A stretch of 9,762 nucleotides of DNA, taken from assembly GCA_947478965.1 (NCBI GenBank), contig CANJXW010000012.1, positions 1 to 9,762 of the forward strand, in the 5' to 3' direction. Within the stretch, counting starts at the first letter, position 1, and each line of letters opens with the position of its first letter. The notes under the pieces are model-generated. The model did no database searches, was not told where the DNA came from, and saw nothing but the letters and a program-made list of their open reading frames with translations. Shown piece by piece: positions 1 to 6,333 of the stretch. A program made the position numbers and the translations under genes. The stretch is from Candidatus Nanopelagicaceae bacterium. Its GTDB lineage: Bacteria; Actinomycetota; Actinomycetes; Nanopelagicales; Nanopelagicaceae.

Positions 1-1
1 T

Positions 2-295
2 TCAATCGCACTACCTAATGGTTATGTTGCACTTGCTCACCCACGATCTGGTCTTGCGATTAAACATGGCGTCACAATGGTTAATTCACCTGGCACAATC
101 GATGCGGGCTATCGCGGCGAACTTCAGATTATTCTGATCAATCATGATCCGCGCGAGAGCGTAACTTTTAAACGCGGAGATCGAATTGCTCAACTTGTAA
201 TTCAAAAAGTCGAACGCGCAGAATTTATCGAAGTGCGCTCTCTACCTGGATCACATCGCGGTACTGGCGGTTTTGGGTCAACGGGGCGATCATGA
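2..295 (+). CDS. dut: dUTP diphosphatase (dUTPase), 3' part only
   Basis: This is the C-terminal 97 residues of a trimeric dUTPase, which hydrolyses dUTP to dUMP and pyrophosphate. It keeps uracil out of DNA and supplies dUMP for thymidylate synthesis in the cytoplasm. The open frame runs in from the window edge, so the gene is cut at its 5' end by the window and not by mutation; the in-frame ATG at 77 is internal. Visible family motifs in order are motif II ([10 protein letters not shown]), motif III with the catalytic Asp ([10 protein letters not shown]), motif IV ([11 protein letters not shown]) and the glycine-rich C-terminal arm, motif V ([10 protein letters not shown]), which closes over the active site. 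Motif I lies outside the window. The stop codon overlaps the next start as ATGA (292-295), implying translational coupling. The identification is secure. Confidence 0.96.
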   Translation, partial: SIALPNGYVALAHPRSGLAIKHGVTMVNSPGTIDAGYRGELQIILINHDPRESVTFKRGDRIAQLVIQKVERAEFIEVRSLPGSHRGTGGFGSTGRS

Positions 296-963
296 ACCAA
301 CCATCAGATCGCGAGAAAGTTCTTTCAGCTTTTGGCGGAAAGAAGGGGCTGATTGATTCGGGAATCCCATCCATTGTCTTTCTCGTAGTTTTTAACATTG
401 GTCACGAACTACAGCCGGCGCTCATTGCATCTATTGCATGTTCGGCTCTTCTTACGATTATTCGCCTCGTTATGCGAGATACCGTGCAGCATGCAATTTC
501 AGGTTTTATTGGAACACTTATTTGTGCGTGGTTTGCACAAAGAACCGGCAATCCAAGTGATCTCTATATTCCAAAACTTCTTACAAACCTTGGTTATGGA
601 ACTCTCTATCTCGTTGCAAACTTAGCTGGGTGGCCAATTCTCGGACTTGTCCTAGGACCGATCCTTGGCGAGAATCTTCTGTGGCGCCATGACCCTGTTC
701 GAAAGCGCGCCTATATTCGTGCGGGTTGGATCTGGGTTGGAATGTTTGCAGCTCGTATCGCTGTGCAATATCCGATCTATCGCTCAGGAAATGTCAATCT
801 TCTAGGAACTGTAAATCTTGCGATGGGATATCCACTCTTTTTTGCATCTGGTTATGCAACCTGGTTGATTTTAAGAGGAGTGCCCGTGACAAAACATGGC
901 GCTCCAGTGGAAGAACTCATTGAAGAGTTTGGTGGCGATGAAACCCCGGAAGATCGTAGTTAA
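292..963 (+). CDS. DUF3159 family integral membrane protein
   Basis: This is a 223-residue polytopic membrane protein that I match to the DUF3159 family by its position after dut in actinobacteria and by its character; its function is unknown. Hydrophobic segments suggest about six membrane spans, near residues 22-38, 42-60, 66-82, 97-124, 143-160 and 170-194. The N-terminal 20 residues are polar and the C-terminal 25 are strongly acidic, consistent with cytoplasmic ends. Conserved-looking features include [12 protein letters not shown] near the start and an Arg-rich loop ([11 protein letters not shown], residues 131-141) before the fifth span. There is no signal peptide and no catalytic motif I can name. 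It starts at the ATG that overlaps the dut stop, preceded by a GGGG stretch about 8 bases upstream. In mycobacterial and Streptomyces genomes I recall other genes lying between dut and this one; they are absent here. The family call is confident and no function is assigned. Confidence 0.82.
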   Translation: MNQPSDREKVLSAFGGKKGLIDSGIPSIVFLVVFNIGHELQPALIASIACSALLTIIRLVMRDTVQHAISGFIGTLICAWFAQRTGNPSDLYIPKLLTNLGYGTLYLVANLAGWPILGLVLGPILGENLLWRHDPVRKRAYIRAGWIWVGMFAARIAVQYPIYRSGNVNLLGTVNLAMGYPLFFASGYATWLILRGVPVTKHGAPVEELIEEFGGDETPEDRS

Positions 964-966
964 GAA

Positions 967-1626
967 TTAAATATCAATAAAGCAAGATTTAATGAGATCT
1001 TCCGCAACGGCAGATGCTACAAAGAGCAGCTCATCGCCAGCGCTAAATACATCAGTTGAAGTCGGAGCGATCACGCGTCCATCACGGACAATCGCAGCAA
1101 GAGATGCATCATCAGGAAGTGCAATTTCTCCAACAGTCTTACCAATACATGTTGATGAATCAGGAAGTGTGAGCTCAACGAGGTTTGCTTGGCCTTTTCT
1201 AAAGCTAAAGAGGCGAACAACATCACCGACGCTGACAGCTTCTTCAACTAAGGCTGAAATAATACGTGGAGTAGATACAGCTACATCAACGCCCCAAGAA
1301 GAATCAAAGAGCCATTCATTCTTTGGGTGATTAATTCTTGCCACAACGCGAGGAACTCCGTACTCGGTCTTTGCTAGGAGTGATGCAACCAAATTTACTT
1401 TGTCATCACCGGTTGCTGCGACCATAACCTGGCAATTACTCAAAACCGCTTTATCAAGAGATGTAATTTCGCAGGCATCGGCCATAAGCCACTCTGCATC
1501 TGGAACACTCTCCATTTTGAGCGCTTTTGGATCTCTATCAATGAGGAGAACTTTGTGGCCGTTGTCGAGAAGCTCGCGCGCAATTGCACGTCCAACATTT
1601 CCTGCCCCTGCTATTGCAATTCTCAT
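967..1626 (-). CDS. TrkA-type RCK K+ transport regulator, second gene of pair
   Basis: This is a 219-residue cytoplasmic RCK protein that would gate a Trk/Ktr-type K+ channel in response to bound nucleotide. The RCK_N Rossmann domain spans about residues 1-120, with the dinucleotide motif GAGNVG at 7-12 and an acidic residue at the end of the second strand (D30, in LLIDRD) that binds the ribose. A RCK_C (TrkA_C) ligand domain follows at about 137-217. The length is normal for a single-RCK protein of the Streptomyces/mycobacterial CeoB/CeoC kind. Its ATG overlaps the stop of the preceding RCK gene (ATGA, 1623-1626), so the two are probably co-translated and form a hetero-oligomer. The gene ends 3 bp from the convergent DUF3159 gene. 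No channel subunit is encoded in the window. The assignment to an RCK protein is firm; which transporter it serves is unknown. Confidence 0.93.
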   Translation of the reverse strand: MRIAIAGAGNVGRAIARELLDNGHKVLLIDRDPKALKMESVPDAEWLMADACEITSLDKAVLSNCQVMVAATGDDKVNLVASLLAKTEYGVPRVVARINHPKNEWLFDSSWGVDVAVSTPRIISALVEEAVSVGDVVRLFSFRKGQANLVELTLPDSSTCIGKTVGEIALPDDASLAAIVRDGRVIAPTSTDVFSAGDELLFVASAVAEDLIKSCFIDI

Positions 1627-2288
1627 GCGCGCTCCTCAGGAGGTTTTGAAAGTGTAAGTTCGGCAGATTCAAGATCGGTATCTAGGACCATAACGTGGAG
1701 TAAGTCGCCATCTTGCAAGACCATATGTTCATCGGGGATGAGAGCTTCACCAAGTCGCGTAATAAATGCAACGCGTGTTGATGTAGCGGCTTCAATTGCA
1801 GTCAAGGGATAACCAAACCATTGACGTTGAGGGTTCATTTCGCAGAGCTGTACAGAACCGGTGGAATCGCGCCATTCAGAACGAGAACCTTCAGGAATAA
1901 TGCGATGAAGAATTTGTTCCGTCGTCCATACAACTGTCGCAACTGTCGGGATACCTAAACGCTGGTAGATCTCTGCTCGACCAGGATCGTAGATTCGGGC
2001 GATAACGCTTGTGATGCCATAGGTCTCTCTAGCAACGCGAGCAGCGAGAATATTTGAGTTATCGCCATTACTGACTGCGGCAACTGCATCTGCAGTATCG
2101 ATACCTGCCACAAGCAAAGTATCTCGATCAAAGCCAACTCCAGTAACAGCGCGGCCTTTGAAATCAGGGCCAAGTCGCCTAAAGGCTTCGCGAGATTGAT
2201 CGATAATGGCTACTGAGTGACCTGCGCGCTCTAGGGCAATGGCTAATGAAGAACCAACCCGACCGCATCCCATAATGACAACGTGCAC
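1623..2288 (-). CDS. TrkA-type RCK K+ transport regulator, first gene of pair
   Basis: This is a 221-residue RCK protein, paralogous in architecture to its downstream partner. The Rossmann motif GCGRVG is at residues 7-12, and D30 (in IIDQSRE) matches the ribose-binding acidic position. RCK_N covers about 1-125 and the TrkA_C domain covers roughly 140-210. The start is a GTG at 2288: the next Met (residue 6) lies inside the first beta strand immediately before the glycine motif, so a later start would destroy the fold. No Shine-Dalgarno precedes the GTG, but a TANNNT hexamer ends 6 bases upstream, suggesting leaderless initiation. It forms a two-gene operon with the next RCK gene through an ATGA overlap. 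It is divergent from the RNA methyltransferase gene across 33 bp. Actinobacterial homologues occur as such pairs (CeoB/CeoC, TrkA/TrkB). The family call is firm; the transport partner is unknown. Confidence 0.93.
   Translation of the reverse strand: MHVVIMGCGRVGSSLAIALERAGHSVAIIDQSREAFRRLGPDFKGRAVTGVGFDRDTLLVAGIDTADAVAAVSNGDNSNILAARVARETYGITSVIARIYDPGRAEIYQRLGIPTVATVVWTTEQILHRIIPEGSRSEWRDSTGSVQLCEMNPQRQWFGYPLTAIEAATSTRVAFITRLGEALIPDEHMVLQDGDLLHVMVLDTDLESAELTLSKPPEERA
1632..1637 (-). promoter_or_regulatory. Ribosome binding site of the downstream RCK gene
   Basis: GAGGAG on the minus strand lies 5 bases before the ATG at 1626 and within the last codons of the upstream RCK gene (Pro-Glu-Glu-Arg-Ala). 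It supports the chosen start. The site sits in a small perfect inverted repeat (CTCCT-n-AGGAG, 1632-1642), so a short hairpin could mask it until ribosomes finishing the upstream gene open it. The masking idea is inference. Confidence 0.6.
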
Positions 2289-2294
2289 GAGGAC

Positions 2295-2300
2295 AAACTA
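2295..2300 (-). promoter_or_regulatory. Candidate -10 element (TAGTTT) for the RCK operon, leaderless
   Basis: TAGTTT on the minus strand fits the actinobacterial TANNNT -10 pattern. It is followed by exactly 6 bases and then the GTG start at 2288, so transcription would begin at or next to the start codon. No purine-rich ribosome binding site is present. No good -35 hexamer is visible. Confidence 0.5.
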
Positions 2301-2308
2301 ACACCCTT

Positions 2309-2314
2309 TAGGCT
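2309..2314 (+). promoter_or_regulatory. Candidate -10 element (TAGGCT) for the RNA methyltransferase, leaderless
   Basis: TAGGCT matches TANNNT and stands 7 bases before the ATG at 2322, the spacing expected for a leaderless transcript. The bases between (TACCTAC) contain no Shine-Dalgarno. It also argues for ATG 2322 over the in-frame GTG at 2283. It lies only 8 bp from the divergent -10 element of the RCK operon. Confidence 0.5.
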
Positions 2315-2321
2315 TACCTAC

Positions 2322-3530
2322 ATGACATCTCAGGAGCAGGTAAAAGTCGGCGACCGGATTGTCGTTACCATCGAAAAGATCGCCCACGGCGGCCACTTCA
2401 TCGCCCGCCACGGCGGGGCAGTCCTCTTTATTCGCCACGGGGTCCCTGGAGAAGAAGTCGAGATTGAGATTACGAGCGTCGGGGCAAGTTTTCATCGCGG
2501 TGACGTCGTCAACGTCTTGAGCGCATCTACCGATAGAACCTCAGCGCCATGTATCTACGCCCACCGCCTTGGATGTGGCGGGTGCGATTTCCAACATATC
2601 TCTCTTCCTAGGCAGCGCTCCCTTAAGAGTGAGGTCATCACCGAACAGTTTGCACGCATCGCAAAGATGGAACTCGTCGTTGAAGTTGAAGAAGTTGGTC
2701 AAGCCCTCGGATGGCGTACCCGATGCAACGCCGTGACAACGCGCAATGGCGCTCTCGGTTTTTATAAGAGCCGTAGCCATTCAGTTGTCCCCGTTGAAAG
2801 TTGCAGAATTCTTGCCCCCGAACTTGGCTTTGACGAACTTGCCCGCAGAAAGTGGAAGAGCGAACAAAGAGTTGAAGTGAGTATTTCAAATACCGGCGAG
2901 CGAACGATTGCTATTGCACCATCAAAGATGGATGGAGCAGCGCAGGTTGTTGAAGGCGAAGATGTAGCTCATTATTCAATCGCTGGAAGAACTTTGGAAG
3001 TCAGTCAGAAATCATTCTGGCAGAGCCATAAGGATGCACCTGAAATTTTAAGTAACGCAGTGATCTCGTTTGCTAATTTTAAAAGCGGCGAGAGCGTCCT
3101 AGATCTTTATGGGGGAGTCGGACTCTTTACCGCCTCCATCATCGATCTTGTGGGACCAGAGGGGCGCATTGATCTTGTCGAAGGCAGCAAGAACGCGACT
3201 TCTGATGCAACCCATAATTTTGCAGAAGATGCCAACGTACATATTCACACTGGTGATGTTGCAAAGATTCTGCCAAGGTTTAGTAATGCCGATGTCATCG
3301 TCTTAGATCCTCCTCGAGAAGGCGCTGGCCGTGAAGTCATAGATCAGATGGTGAAGTTATCTCCGCGATCGATTATCTATGTTGCATGTGACCCCGCAGC
3401 TCTTGCTCGAGATACCAGCTACCTGCAGGCTCATGGATATGTACTGCGCACAATCCGTGCTTTTGATCTCTTTCCTATGACACACCACATCGAAAGTGTT
3501 GCGCTCTTTGAAGCAGATAAGGTATCTTGA
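2322..3530 (+). CDS. TrmA/RlmD-type 5-methyluridine RNA methyltransferase with TRAM domain and Fe-S site
   Basis: This 402-residue cytoplasmic SAM-dependent enzyme would methylate C5 of a uridine in 23S rRNA or tRNA. An N-terminal TRAM RNA-binding domain covers about residues 6-65. Four cysteines, C77, C85, C88 (GCGGC) and C161, match the spacing of the [4Fe-4S] site of RlmD/RumA. The SAM domain has FWQ (232-234), motif I VLDLYGGVG (259-267), DPPREG (329-334), the nucleophile C356 (YVACDP) and the C-terminal general base E391 (MTHHIE). All key residues are present. An in-frame GTG at 2283 would add 13 residues and overlap the divergent gene; I prefer ATG 2322 because the TRAM domain starts there and a -10 element is correctly spaced. 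The exact target nucleotide cannot be read from sequence, so no symbol is given. Its stop codon is embedded in the palindrome upstream of acnA. Confidence 0.93.
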   Translation: MTSQEQVKVGDRIVVTIEKIAHGGHFIARHGGAVLFIRHGVPGEEVEIEITSVGASFHRGDVVNVLSASTDRTSAPCIYAHRLGCGGCDFQHISLPRQRSLKSEVITEQFARIAKMELVVEVEEVGQALGWRTRCNAVTTRNGALGFYKSRSHSVVPVESCRILAPELGFDELARRKWKSEQRVEVSISNTGERTIAIAPSKMDGAAQVVEGEDVAHYSIAGRTLEVSQKSFWQSHKDAPEILSNAVISFANFKSGESVLDLYGGVGLFTASIIDLVGPEGRIDLVEGSKNATSDATHNFAEDANVHIHTGDVAKILPRFSNADVIVLDPPREGAGREVIDQMVKLSPRSIIYVACDPAALARDTSYLQAHGYVLRTIRAFDLFPMTHHIESVALFEADKVS

Positions 3531-3540
3531 TATCAAGATA
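3523..3540. promoter_or_regulatory. Perfect 18-bp palindrome upstream of aconitase, probable operator
   Basis: TATCTTGATATCAAGATA reads identically on both strands with no mismatch or spacer. It covers the last two sense codons and stop codon of the methyltransferase gene and ends 20 bp before the acnA start, where a promoter must lie; a TANNNT hexamer (TAAATT, 3539-3544) overlaps its right edge. The size and symmetry fit a dimeric winged-helix repressor of MarR type. In Streptomyces the aconitase gene is controlled by the MarR protein TamR (established); that this is the equivalent site is inference. With no loop it is a poor RNA hairpin and is not followed by a T-run, so a terminator is unlikely. 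Confidence 0.6.
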
Positions 3541-3550
3541 AATTAGAACA

Positions 3551-3555
3551 AGGGG
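3551..3555 (+). promoter_or_regulatory. Ribosome binding site of acnA
   Basis: AGGGG lies 5 bases before the ATG at 3561, a good Shine-Dalgarno position that fixes this start. This makes acnA a leadered gene, in contrast to the leaderless-looking starts of its neighbours. Confidence 0.6.
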
Positions 3556-3560
3556 CAAAG

Positions 3561-6221
3561 ATGAGCAAGAACTCACTCGGAACACGGAAGAATTTAACTG
3601 TCTCTGGCAAAGAGTTCGAGATCTTTGATATCTCACAAGTCGAGGGCGCCGCATCCCTTCCCTTCTCTCTTAAGATTCTCCTTGAAAATCTTCTCCGCAC
3701 TGAAGATGGCGCAAATATCACCGCCGATCACATCAAAGCGCTAGCCCAGTGGGACCCATCGATCGAACCTGATACCGAGATTCAATTTACGCCGGCGCGC
3801 GTTGTTATGCAGGACTTTACGGGCGTCCCATGCGTTGTCGATCTTGCAACGATGCGCGAAGCAATTGTCGAGCTCGGGGGAGATCCATCTCGCGTTAATC
3901 CACTTGCTCCAGCAGAACTCGTCATCGATCACTCTGTCATTGCAGATGTCTTTGGCACGAAGGATTCTTTTGAGAAAAATACTGATATTGAATATGAGCG
4001 TAACCGCGAGCGTTATCGCTTCTTGCGTTGGGGTCAAGGCGCCTTTGATGAATTTAAGGTAGTTCCACCTGGCACCGGAATTGTTCACCAGGTCAACATC
4101 GAATTCCTAGCGCGCGTAGTAATGACTCGCACCGTTAATGGAACGCTCCGCGCATATCCAGATACCGTTGTTGGTACAGATTCACATACAACAATGGTCA
4201 ATGGTCTCGGAGTTCTCGGTTGGGGCGTTGGCGGCATTGAGGCAGAAGCAGCTCTCCTTGGACAGCCTGTATCAATGCTGATTCCTCGCGTCGTTGGATT
4301 TAAGCTCAGCGGTCAACTGCCTGTTGGAACGACTGCAACAGATATGGCTCTGACGATTACTGAAATTCTTCGCAAGCATGGCGTCGTTGGAAAATTTGTT
4401 GAGTTCTATGGTCCTGGAGTTGTCTCAGTGCCGATGGCAAACCGCACAACGATCGGAAATATGAGCCCTGAATATGGTTCAACATGTGCAATCTTCCCAA
4501 TTGATGAAGAGACTCTTCGCTATCTTCGCCTGACAGGTCGCACCGATGATCAAGTCGAACTCGTTGAACAGTATGCAAAGAGTCAAGGAATGTGGCATGA
4601 CCCATCTCTTACACCGAGATTCTCTGAGCATGTTGAGTTAGATCTTTCGACAGTAGTTCCTTCCATCTCAGGTCCAAAGCGTCCTCAAGATCGCATCTCC
4701 CTCAGCGCATCGAAAGAGTCATTCGAAAAGATTCTTCCTACCTATTTCACTGAAAAAACAGGTAAAGAGGCTTATCCAATTCACGTTGGCTCTAATGCAA
4801 CTACCATTAAAAACGGTGATGTTGTTATCGCTTCGATCACCTCATGTACAAATACCTCAAATCCTTCAGTCATGATTGGCGCTGCCCTTCTTGCAAAGAA
4901 GGCGGTAGAACGTGGTTTGAAATCAAAGCCATGGGTAAAGACCACTCTTGCTCCAGGTTCAAAAGTTGTGACAGATTATTACGATCGCGCAGATTTAACC
5001 CAATACATGGAAGCACTTGGATTTCACCTTGTCGGCTATGGCTGTGTGACATGTATCGGAAACTCCGGTCCGCTTCCCGTTGAGATCAGCAAAGCGGTTA
5101 ATGAGAACGACCTCGCTGTCACAGCAGTCCTTTCTGGAAACCGAAACTTTGAAGGACGCATTAGCCCCGATGTAAAGATGAACTATCTTGCATCTCCTCC
5201 TTTGGTCGTGGCCTACGCTCTTGCTGGAACAATGAACCACGACTTCGAAAAAGACTCACTTGGTACCGATAAAGATGGCAAAGAAGTTTTGCTTGCAGAT
5301 ATCTGGCCAACTGCTAAAGAGATTCAAGATGTTATCGATTCATCGATCTCATCTGAGATGTTTACCAAGGATTATGCAACCGTCTTTGATGGTGATCACC
5401 GTTGGAAATCACTTGATACACCAACAGGAAATACCTTTGAATGGGATCTCCAATCAACATATGTTCGCAAGCCTCCATACTTTGATGGAATGCCAGCGAA
5501 TCCAACACCAGTTACCGATATTCATAACGCACGCGTCATGGCGATCTTGGGGGATTCAGTAACTACTGACCACATTTCTCCTGCAGGAAATATCAAAGCC
5601 GATTCACCAGCTGGAAAATATCTTGAAGAGCATGGCGTAGATCGCAAAGACTTCAACTCTTATGGTTCCCGTCGCGGAAATCACGAAGTAATGATTCGTG
5701 GAACTTTCGCAAATATCCGTCTTAAGAATTTGCTTCTTGATGGCGTTGAGGGCGGATTTACTCGCAACTTCCTCAACAACGGAGATCAATCAACGATTTA
5801 TGATGCATCTGTTGCTTATCAAGAAGCGGGAATTCCTCTCGTTATCTTGGCAGGTAAAGAGTACGGATCAGGATCCTCTCGTGACTGGGCGGCTAAGGGC
5901 ACTGCCCTTCTTGGCGTTCGCGTAGTTATCGCTGAGAGTTTCGAACGTATCCACCGATCTAACCTGATTGGAATGGGCGTTCTTCCACTTCAATTTATTG
6001 ATGGCCAGAGCCCTCAATCACTTGGACTTACAGGCACTGAAACATTTACCGTCTCTGGAATCGAAGCTCTTAATACGGGCGGGGTTCCAAAGGAGGTAAA
6101 GGTCACAGCAGATGGAAAGAGCTTTAGCGCAAAGGTGAGAATCGATACACCGGGTGAGGCTGATTACTATCGCCATGGCGGGATTATGCAATATGTGCTC
6201 CGTCAATTGCTTGCCAATTGA
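3561..6221 (+). CDS. acnA: Aconitate hydratase A (aconitase)
   Basis: This is an 886-residue [4Fe-4S] enzyme that interconverts citrate and isocitrate through cis-aconitate in the TCA cycle. The length matches the AcnA/IRP1 class (about 890-900). The cluster ligands are C429 ([11 protein letters not shown]) and C495 and C498 ([13 protein letters not shown]), the spacing seen in E. coli AcnA. Other active-site motifs are [14 protein letters not shown] (D207, S208, H209) and, in the C-terminal swivel domain, [12 protein letters not shown] (S772, S773, R774). The catalytic three-domain core covers about residues 60-560, a linker follows, and the swivel domain spans about 680-815. No disrupted residues are seen. 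The gene is probably transcribed from its own promoter beneath the 18-bp palindrome and lies in the same direction as dxs. Its last codons (after 6202) are the first copy of a 34-bp tandem repeat. The identification is secure. Confidence 0.98.
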   Translation: MSKNSLGTRKNLTVSGKEFEIFDISQVEGAASLPFSLKILLENLLRTEDGANITADHIKALAQWDPSIEPDTEIQFTPARVVMQDFTGVPCVVDLATMREAIVELGGDPSRVNPLAPAELVIDHSVIADVFGTKDSFEKNTDIEYERNRERYRFLRWGQGAFDEFKVVPPGTGIVHQVNIEFLARVVMTRTVNGTLRAYPDTVVGTDSHTTMVNGLGVLGWGVGGIEAEAALLGQPVSMLIPRVVGFKLSGQLPVGTTATDMALTITEILRKHGVVGKFVEFYGPGVVSVPMANRTTIGNMSPEYGSTCAIFPIDEETLRYLRLTGRTDDQVELVEQYAKSQGMWHDPSLTPRFSEHVELDLSTVVPSISGPKRPQDRISLSASKESFEKILPTYFTEKTGKEAYPIHVGSNATTIKNGDVVIASITSCTNTSNPSVMIGAALLAKKAVERGLKSKPWVKTTLAPGSKVVTDYYDRADLTQYMEALGFHLVGYGCVTCIGNSGPLPVEISKAVNENDLAVTAVLSGNRNFEGRISPDVKMNYLASPPLVVAYALAGTMNHDFEKDSLGTDKDGKEVLLADIWPTAKEIQDVIDSSISSEMFTKDYATVFDGDHRWKSLDTPTGNTFEWDLQSTYVRKPPYFDGMPANPTPVTDIHNARVMAILGDSVTTDHISPAGNIKADSPAGKYLEEHGVDRKDFNSYGSRRGNHEVMIRGTFANIRLKNLLLDGVEGGFTRNFLNNGDQSTIYDASVAYQEAGIPLVILAGKEYGSGSSRDWAAKGTALLGVRVVIAESFERIHRSNLIGMGVLPLQFIDGQSPQSLGLTGTETFTVSGIEALNTGGVPKEVKVTADGKSFSAKVRIDTPGEADYYRHGGIMQYVLRQLLAN

Positions 6222-6289
6222 GGGCAAGGGCGTAAGTCAATTGCTTGCCAATTGAGGGCAAGGGCGTAAGTCAATTGCTTGCCAATTGA
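6202..6289. repeat. 34-bp tandem direct repeat, about 2.6 copies
   Basis: Copies run 6202-6235 and 6236-6269 (identical), plus a partial third copy 6270-6289. The first copy starts inside acnA and encodes its final residues (QLLAN and stop). Each unit contains two CAATTG palindromes separated by CTTGC, then AGGGCAAGGGCGTAA. CAATTG sites begin at 6204, 6215, 6238, 6249, 6272 and 6283, so spacings alternate 11 and 23 bp. Within each full unit CTTGCC and GGCAAG can pair around a 7-base loop. It may be an operator array, an RNA attenuator or a simple slippage duplication. Confidence 0.9.
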
Positions 6290-6294
6290 TTTTT
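6271..6294 (+). terminator. acnA: Possible intrinsic terminator after acnA
   Basis: In the partial third repeat copy, TCAATTG and CAATTGA can form a 7-bp stem with a CTTGC loop, followed directly by TTTTT (6290-6294). The stem is A/T-rich, so alone it would be weak. Outer pairing of GCGTAA (6264-6269) with TTACGC (6293-6298) would strengthen the fold but consume part of the T-run. Only this copy is followed by T residues. Confidence 0.35.
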
Positions 6295-6321
6295 ACGCTC
6301 GCATAAAGCAAGCGCTCAATC

Positions 6322-6327
6322 TAGACT
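6322..6327 (+). promoter_or_regulatory. dxs: Candidate -10 element (TAGACT) for dxs, leaderless
   Basis: TAGACT fits TANNNT and is followed by 6 bases (AGGGCC) before the ATG at 6334, so the transcript would start at the start codon. The AGGG in that gap is too close to the ATG (2 bases) to be a normal ribosome binding site. A clear -35 box is not seen; the region upstream is the 34-bp repeat array. Confidence 0.5.
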
Positions 6328-6333
6328 AGGGCC

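Noticed and set aside
398..923. Open frames inside the DUF3159 gene in other frames
   Set aside because: Shadow frames of a clear membrane protein; no domain, no start signals, atypical composition.
2283..2321. Earlier in-frame GTG start for the RNA methyltransferase
   Set aside because: It would add 13 residues with no domain, overlap the start of the divergent RCK gene, and lacks a ribosome binding site; ATG 2322 begins the TRAM domain and has a correctly spaced -10 hexamer.
2303..2321. Resemblance of TTAGGCTTACCTA to an actinobacterial iron-regulator (DtxR/IdeR) box
   Set aside because: Only the right two-thirds resembles my remembered consensus; the left half-site does not match, the downstream genes have no iron link, and the similarity is explained by the -10 element.
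3523..3540. Reading the 18-bp palindrome as a transcription terminator
   Set aside because: It has no loop sequence, is A/T-rich and lacks a following T-run on either strand; an operator fits better.
6202..6289. Reading the tandem repeat as a CRISPR array
   Set aside because: The copies are contiguous with no unique spacers, only 2.6 units exist, the first copy is coding, and there are no cas genes.
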